NCBI GenBank assembly: GCA_944391515.1 | Contig: CALXTW010000008.1 | Coordinates: 1-64,000 of the forward strand | Direction of reading: 5' to 3' | Length of the DNA: 64,000 nucleotides | From: an uncultured Alphaproteobacteria bacterium | GTDB taxonomy: Bacteria; Pseudomonadota; Alphaproteobacteria; RF32; CAG-239 | In this document: one piece after another, positions 60,969-64,000 of the stretch | Position numbering within the stretch: position 1 is the first letter of the stretch | Layout of the letters: each line of letters opens with the position of its first letter | Program-made: the position numbers and the translations under genes | Notes under the pieces: model-generated | What the model saw: only the letters and a program-made list of their open reading frames with translations | Told to the model about the DNA's origin: nothing | The model's database searches: none

Positions 60969-61508
60969 TTAATTTTCTTTCTTGTTTTGTTGTGCTTTTA
61001 TTTTATAAATATATTCAATCACATCCTCATCATCCCAATCAGCGGCACCTCGAATGCGCCCGATTTCTTTTCCTTTATTGATGAGGACATTGTGTGGAGA
61101 AGTGAAAATTCCTAAATCAGCAGATAAATCTCCTTGTTTATCAACGTAAAAATCTAAATCAGGAGCTCGAAAACGCTCCAAAAAATTTTTTTGTTCTTCT
61201 GTGCCGGTCCACTCACTGGCTGGCGAAATAATTACAACCTTTATGCCATTTTCACTAACTTTTTTGCTGAATTCATTCAAATCATCTAATTCGCGAATGC
61301 AGGGAGTGCAATGGCGGGACCAAAAATTGGCTATTACAAATTGGTCTGCAAAATCTGATAACTTATAAGCCTTACCATCTTCCGTATGGCGATAAACGGC
61401 TCTGTCAGGAAGGGTTCTTGGCTCCGGGTATATGTTTACAGGGTCAGAATAGCCCCAACCTCCCAGTGCAAAAACAGAAAAGAATATGTAGAGTAACTTT
61501 TTTGACAT
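60969..61508 (-). CDS. TlpA-like periplasmic thioredoxin
   Basis: The protein has 179 residues with a signal peptide (cleavage near WGYS). It has a thioredoxin fold of the TlpA/ResA class with the redox-active motif CTPC (67-70) after FVIANFWSRH. A later FTSPHNVLINKGKEIGR segment carries the cis-Pro region; the residue before Asn is His, not the usual Thr-Pro, so the cis-Pro is shifted or altered. It probably reduces disulphides in exported proteins, perhaps for cytochrome maturation. The many Cys-rich envelope proteins nearby are possible substrates, but this is inference. It is cotranscribed with gpt. Confidence 0.8.
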   Translation of the reverse strand: MSKKLLYIFFSVFALGGWGYSDPVNIYPEPRTLPDRAVYRHTEDGKAYKLSDFADQFVIANFWSRHCTPCIRELDDLNEFSKKVSENGIKVVIISPASEWTGTEEQKNFLERFRAPDLDFYVDKQGDLSADLGIFTSPHNVLINKGKEIGRIRGAADWDDEDVIEYIYKIKAQQNKKEN

Positions 61509-61559
61509 CTGCCTATTAATAACTGAGTTTTAGTTTTTGTATTTCGCTTCGTTTGAGAG

Positions 61560-61589
61560 TATATATTTATATAATTTCCTATTTGACAA
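61560..61589 (-). promoter_or_regulatory. Possible promoter of the thioredoxin-gpt operon
   Basis: On the minus strand TTGTCA (61584-61589) and TATATA (61560-61565) have an 18-base spacer, about 50 bases before ATG 61508. The -10 is not ideal. Confidence 0.3.
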
Positions 61590-61604
61590 CAAAAAGGTTA
61601 AAAA

Positions 61605-61739
61605 ATGAAAAATTTTTGTAAATTAATCTCAATTTTAGTGTGTGCCTTTTTGGTATTACAGCTGAGCGGTTGCGGTAAAATATCTAATCCTGAACCTATT
61701 GAAGGTAGCGGATATCCGCATCAATATCCCCGCTTTTAA
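61605..61739 (+). CDS. Very small lipoprotein (44 residues)
   Basis: ATG 61605 follows AAAGGTT. A complete lipoprotein signal peptide (CKLISILVCAFLVLQLSGC, lipobox LSGC, Cys23) is followed by only 21 mature residues rich in Pro and Gly (NPEPIEGSGYPHQYPRF). The shape resembles the LptM/YifL-type mini-lipoproteins, where a short Pro-rich tail follows the lipidated Cys, but the sequence is too short for assignment. It lies 14 bases upstream of the VWA gene and may be cotranscribed with it. Confidence 0.65.
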   Translation: MKNFCKLISILVCAFLVLQLSGCGKISNPEPIEGSGYPHQYPRF

Positions 61740-61753
61740 AAAGGAGTTGAATT

Positions 61754-62443
61754 ATGGCTGATGATAATCAATTTGTTGATGAAATGATTCCTTATGTGGA
61801 GTTTGCGGATAATGCAAATGAACGTACGCCTTGTGTCTTGGTTTTGGACTGTTCAGGATCTATGCGAGGTGAGCCAATTAAGCAACTTAATGCCGGACTT
61901 AAAGCTCTGGAAAAAGAGCTAAAAGAAGATATAGATGCCAGCTCTCGCGTGCAACTCTTGATTATTAAAGCCTTCGGAAAAGATGAGGCCGTTGTTTCTT
62001 CAGATTGGATTGATGCCATGAATTTTACCGCTCCCACAATGGAAGCCGGCGGATTAACGCCTCTTGGTAAAGCAATGGAACTCGCTTTGCAAAAAATTGA
62101 AGAGCAAAAATGCCTTTATGACAGTTGCGGTATTACCTCTAAAAGACCATGGATTTTCCTTATCAGTGACGGAGAACCCACTGACTATGATTGGGAAATC
62201 GTCGCTGAAAAATGTCGCTATGCACAGCAAAATAAGAAAGTAGTGATTCATGCCGTTGGCACCCAAGGGGCTAATTTGGATAAATTGGCAAAATTTTCTT
62301 TAATGGCTCCTAAGCGCTTAACCGGTTTGAAGTTTACCGAATTTTTCTTATGGCTTAGCCGTAGCGTTTCTTGTATCTCTAAGGCAGCGCCTAACGTTCC
62401 AGATTTGTTGGAAGATACCGGAGATTGGGATGAAGACAAATAA
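61754..62443 (+). CDS. VWA-domain protein (TerY type)
   Basis: This 229-residue cytoplasmic protein has a von Willebrand A domain with an intact metal-ion site: DCSGSM (residues 32-37), GGLTPLG and ISDGEPTD. The sequence is closest to the TerY group, VWA proteins coupled to phosphatase and kinase genes in tellurite-resistance-like (Ter) stress systems. AAGGAG precedes ATG 61754. It overlaps the phosphatase gene by 14 bp, so translation is coupled. In such triads the VWA protein is thought to be a scaffold or a phosphorylated effector. Confidence 0.85.
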   Translation: MADDNQFVDEMIPYVEFADNANERTPCVLVLDCSGSMRGEPIKQLNAGLKALEKELKEDIDASSRVQLLIIKAFGKDEAVVSSDWIDAMNFTAPTMEAGGLTPLGKAMELALQKIEEQKCLYDSCGITSKRPWIFLISDGEPTDYDWEIVAEKCRYAQQNKKVVIHAVGTQGANLDKLAKFSLMAPKRLTGLKFTEFFLWLSRSVSCISKAAPNVPDLLEDTGDWDEDK

Positions 62444-63173
62444 TATCCGCGTTTTGGCCACAAGTTTGGTCGGACCGATGCACACTGCCAAAAATATGCC
62501 TTGTCAAGACTACTGCAAATATAGTCTCGACGGGAAAAATTTTGTGGCGGTCGTGTCAGATGGTGCCGGCTCTTCAAAATACGGAAAAATCGGCGCAAAA
62601 ATCATTTGCAACACCCTAACAGACTTACTCCCTAATGCTGATTTCAGCAATGCGAAAGAAGCTGTTGTTAAAGCTATTATGATTGCACGGAATAAATTGC
62701 TCCGGCATCGCCTTAACAAAACAAAAAATGAAGCCGGACTTGTGGATTTTGCAGCAACATTAGTTGGTGTTATTTATTGCAGAAACAAAGGTTTATTCTT
62801 TCATATCGGCGATGGCGCGGCTTTAGCTTTTCATCAGGATAATTTTGAGCACTTTACGGCTTCTCGTCCCGAAAACGGCCATTTTTCCTGCGAAACTTAT
62901 TTTTATACCATGGACGACTGGAAAGATAGCCTACGTTTTACCAGTTTTGATAAAGCTCACACCTTGTTTTTGATGAGTGACGGACTTACTAATTTCTCTT
63001 TTTCTAAAGATTATAGTCGTATTGAGAAAAATTTTATTGTGCCGATTGATAATTTTTTGACTAATGCCACCAATAAAAGAAAAGCTAAAAAAGCCTTGGA
63101 AAATACACTCAATAACGCCAAAGCTCGCAAGCTAAATTCTGATGATAAAACTTTGCTATGGGTGAAACTCTAA
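62430..63173 (+). CDS. PP2C-type serine/threonine phosphatase
   Basis: The protein has 247 residues with the compact PP2C (PPM) domain of the TerY-associated type: VVSDGAGSSKYG (42-53), HIGDGAALAF and LFLMSDGLTNF carry the metal-binding aspartates. It starts inside the VWA gene and ends on the start codon of the kinase gene (TAATG). It presumably removes phosphate from the kinase or from its targets, such as the VWA protein. Confidence 0.88.
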   Translation: MKTNNIRVLATSLVGPMHTAKNMPCQDYCKYSLDGKNFVAVVSDGAGSSKYGKIGAKIICNTLTDLLPNADFSNAKEAVVKAIMIARNKLLRHRLNKTKNEAGLVDFAATLVGVIYCRNKGLFFHIGDGAALAFHQDNFEHFTASRPENGHFSCETYFYTMDDWKDSLRFTSFDKAHTLFLMSDGLTNFSFSKDYSRIEKNFIVPIDNFLTNATNKRKAKKALENTLNNAKARKLNSDDKTLLWVKL

Positions 63174-64000
63174 TGGATAGCGATAGTTCTTTGGTTTATA
63201 ACGCCATTTATGGGGACGGACATTTTGAAAAAGTGCAACTTGGCGAGCTCATCAACAAAGGTGGCGCTGCCGGAAAAATTTATTTAGATGCCTCTCACCC
63301 CGGAAGTGTGGCTAAAATCTTTCACAACCGTAACAAAAGCGCTACAAATCGCAAAAAATTGGAGGCTATGCTCCTAAATCGTCCGAACTTCCCCCGAATT
63401 ACAAAAGATGAAAATGGTGTGGAACGGGTTCAAATTGCTTGGCCGGATGCCATTTTGGAAGACGAAAACGGTTTTTGCGTCGGTTACCTTATGCCGATGA
63501 TTAACATGAGCGAGGCGGTATCTCTTGACCACCTTATGCAAAAGGCAATTCGAGCCAAATTAGGTCTACCCGAAAAATATGCTTACCGCGTGTTTGCGGC
63601 ATATAATGTCGCGGCAATGGTTGCAGCAATGCACAAATGCGGACACTATATCGTGGATTTAAAACCCTCAAACGTTTCGGTCTATAAAGACACTATGACC
63701 GTGGCAATGGTGGATTGTGATGGTTTTTCCATTAGAGGTGAAAACAACAACCGATATCCGGCTGAATTTGTCAGTGAAGAATACATTTACCCTGAAGGTA
63801 TGGATTTAGATTGCGAAGAGATGGGCGAAGAGCAAGATAAATTTGCTTTGGCGGTTATCATCTTCAAATTACTCAATAACGGTATTCACCCTTTCTCGGG
63901 AATTCCACGCAAAAATGACGGGGAAATGCTCACCATTCAAAACCGAATCGAGGAATATCATTATGCTTATGGTTTATGGCCGGATACATATCAGGCTCCT
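63173..64000 (+). CDS. Serine/threonine kinase of the TerY triad, 3' end outside the window
   Basis: There are 276 codons to the window edge with no stop. The protein-kinase fold is recognisable: glycine loop around NKGGAAGKIY (29-38), VAKIF with the likely ATP Lys48, catalytic loop VDLKPSN (161-167) with Asp162 and Asn167, and DCDGF (181-185) in place of DFG. HRD is replaced by IVD, common in this subgroup. An insert between residues 52 and 95 is characteristic of the kinases next to VWA and PP2C genes. Related proteins often carry a C-terminal extra domain, which would lie beyond 64000. Confidence 0.85.
   Translation, partial: MDSDSSLVYNAIYGDGHFEKVQLGELINKGGAAGKIYLDASHPGSVAKIFHNRNKSATNRKKLEAMLLNRPNFPRITKDENGVERVQIAWPDAILEDENGFCVGYLMPMINMSEAVSLDHLMQKAIRAKLGLPEKYAYRVFAAYNVAAMVAAMHKCGHYIVDLKPSNVSVYKDTMTVAMVDCDGFSIRGENNNRYPAEFVSEEYIYPEGMDLDCEEMGEEQDKFALAVIIFKLLNNGIHPFSGIPRKNDGEMLTIQNRIEEYHYAYGLWPDTYQAP

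Overview
The window is AT-rich DNA in densely packed, co-oriented gene blocks. The closest gene families (VirB-type type IV secretion with several VirB6 and VirB2 paralogues, a TerY-type signalling triad, long periplasmic coiled-coil proteins) suggest an uncultured, probably host-associated alphaproteobacterium. No rRNA, tRNA or taxonomic marker is visible, so this placement is inference. Nearly the whole window is one large envelope-spanning secretion locus, about 60 kb, interleaved with a type IVb pilus locus.

Layout. 1-1563: a possible RNA transcribed leftward off the window, then a dyad-controlled lipoprotein / pseudo-hydrolase pair. 1656-11830 (+): a small membrane protein and four consecutive VirB6-like proteins; the second is a lipoprotein and the fourth carries fused M23 peptidase and lysozyme-like domains. 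12000-12971 (+): a two-HTH regulator. 13122-18922 (+): an acidic repeat protein, a soluble helical protein, a secretin-like lipoprotein and a bitopic membrane protein. 18963-47926 (-): the VirB core, read right to left as three VirB2-related genes (one is a 996-residue chimera), VirB3, VirB4, four long VirB5-like or coiled-coil exported proteins, VirB8b, a VirB7-like lipoprotein, VirB8a, VirB9 with a SPOR domain, a VirB10 split into two giant repeat proteins, and VirB11.

48265-58770 (+): an OmpA-like protein and a type IVb thin-pilus operon in IncI (R64) order: TcpQ-like protein, PilN secretin, PilO, PilP, PilQ ATPase, PilR, PilS-like pilin. 58870-60368 (+): a PilT/DotB-like ATPase followed by a further VirB2 pilin about 79% identical to the first. 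60537-61508 (-): xanthine phosphoribosyltransferase and a TlpA-like thioredoxin. 61605-64000 (+): a tiny lipoprotein and a VWA - PP2C - kinase triad whose kinase runs off the right end.

How they probably work together: VirB4 and VirB11 power a channel made of VirB3, VirB6 and VirB8 in the inner membrane. The anchor half and the outer-membrane half of VirB10 appear to meet through matching arrays of 17-residue repeats. VirB9-SPOR and the VirB6 fusion bring peptidoglycan binding and peptidoglycan cutting into the machine. VirB2 paralogues and VirB5-like coils would form the extracellular part. No VirD4 coupling ATPase, relaxase or effector is visible here. The domain rearrangements (split VirB10, VirB9-SPOR, VirB6 with muralytic domains, VirB2 inside a coiled-coil protein) make this a strongly divergent T4SS and the most interesting content of the window.
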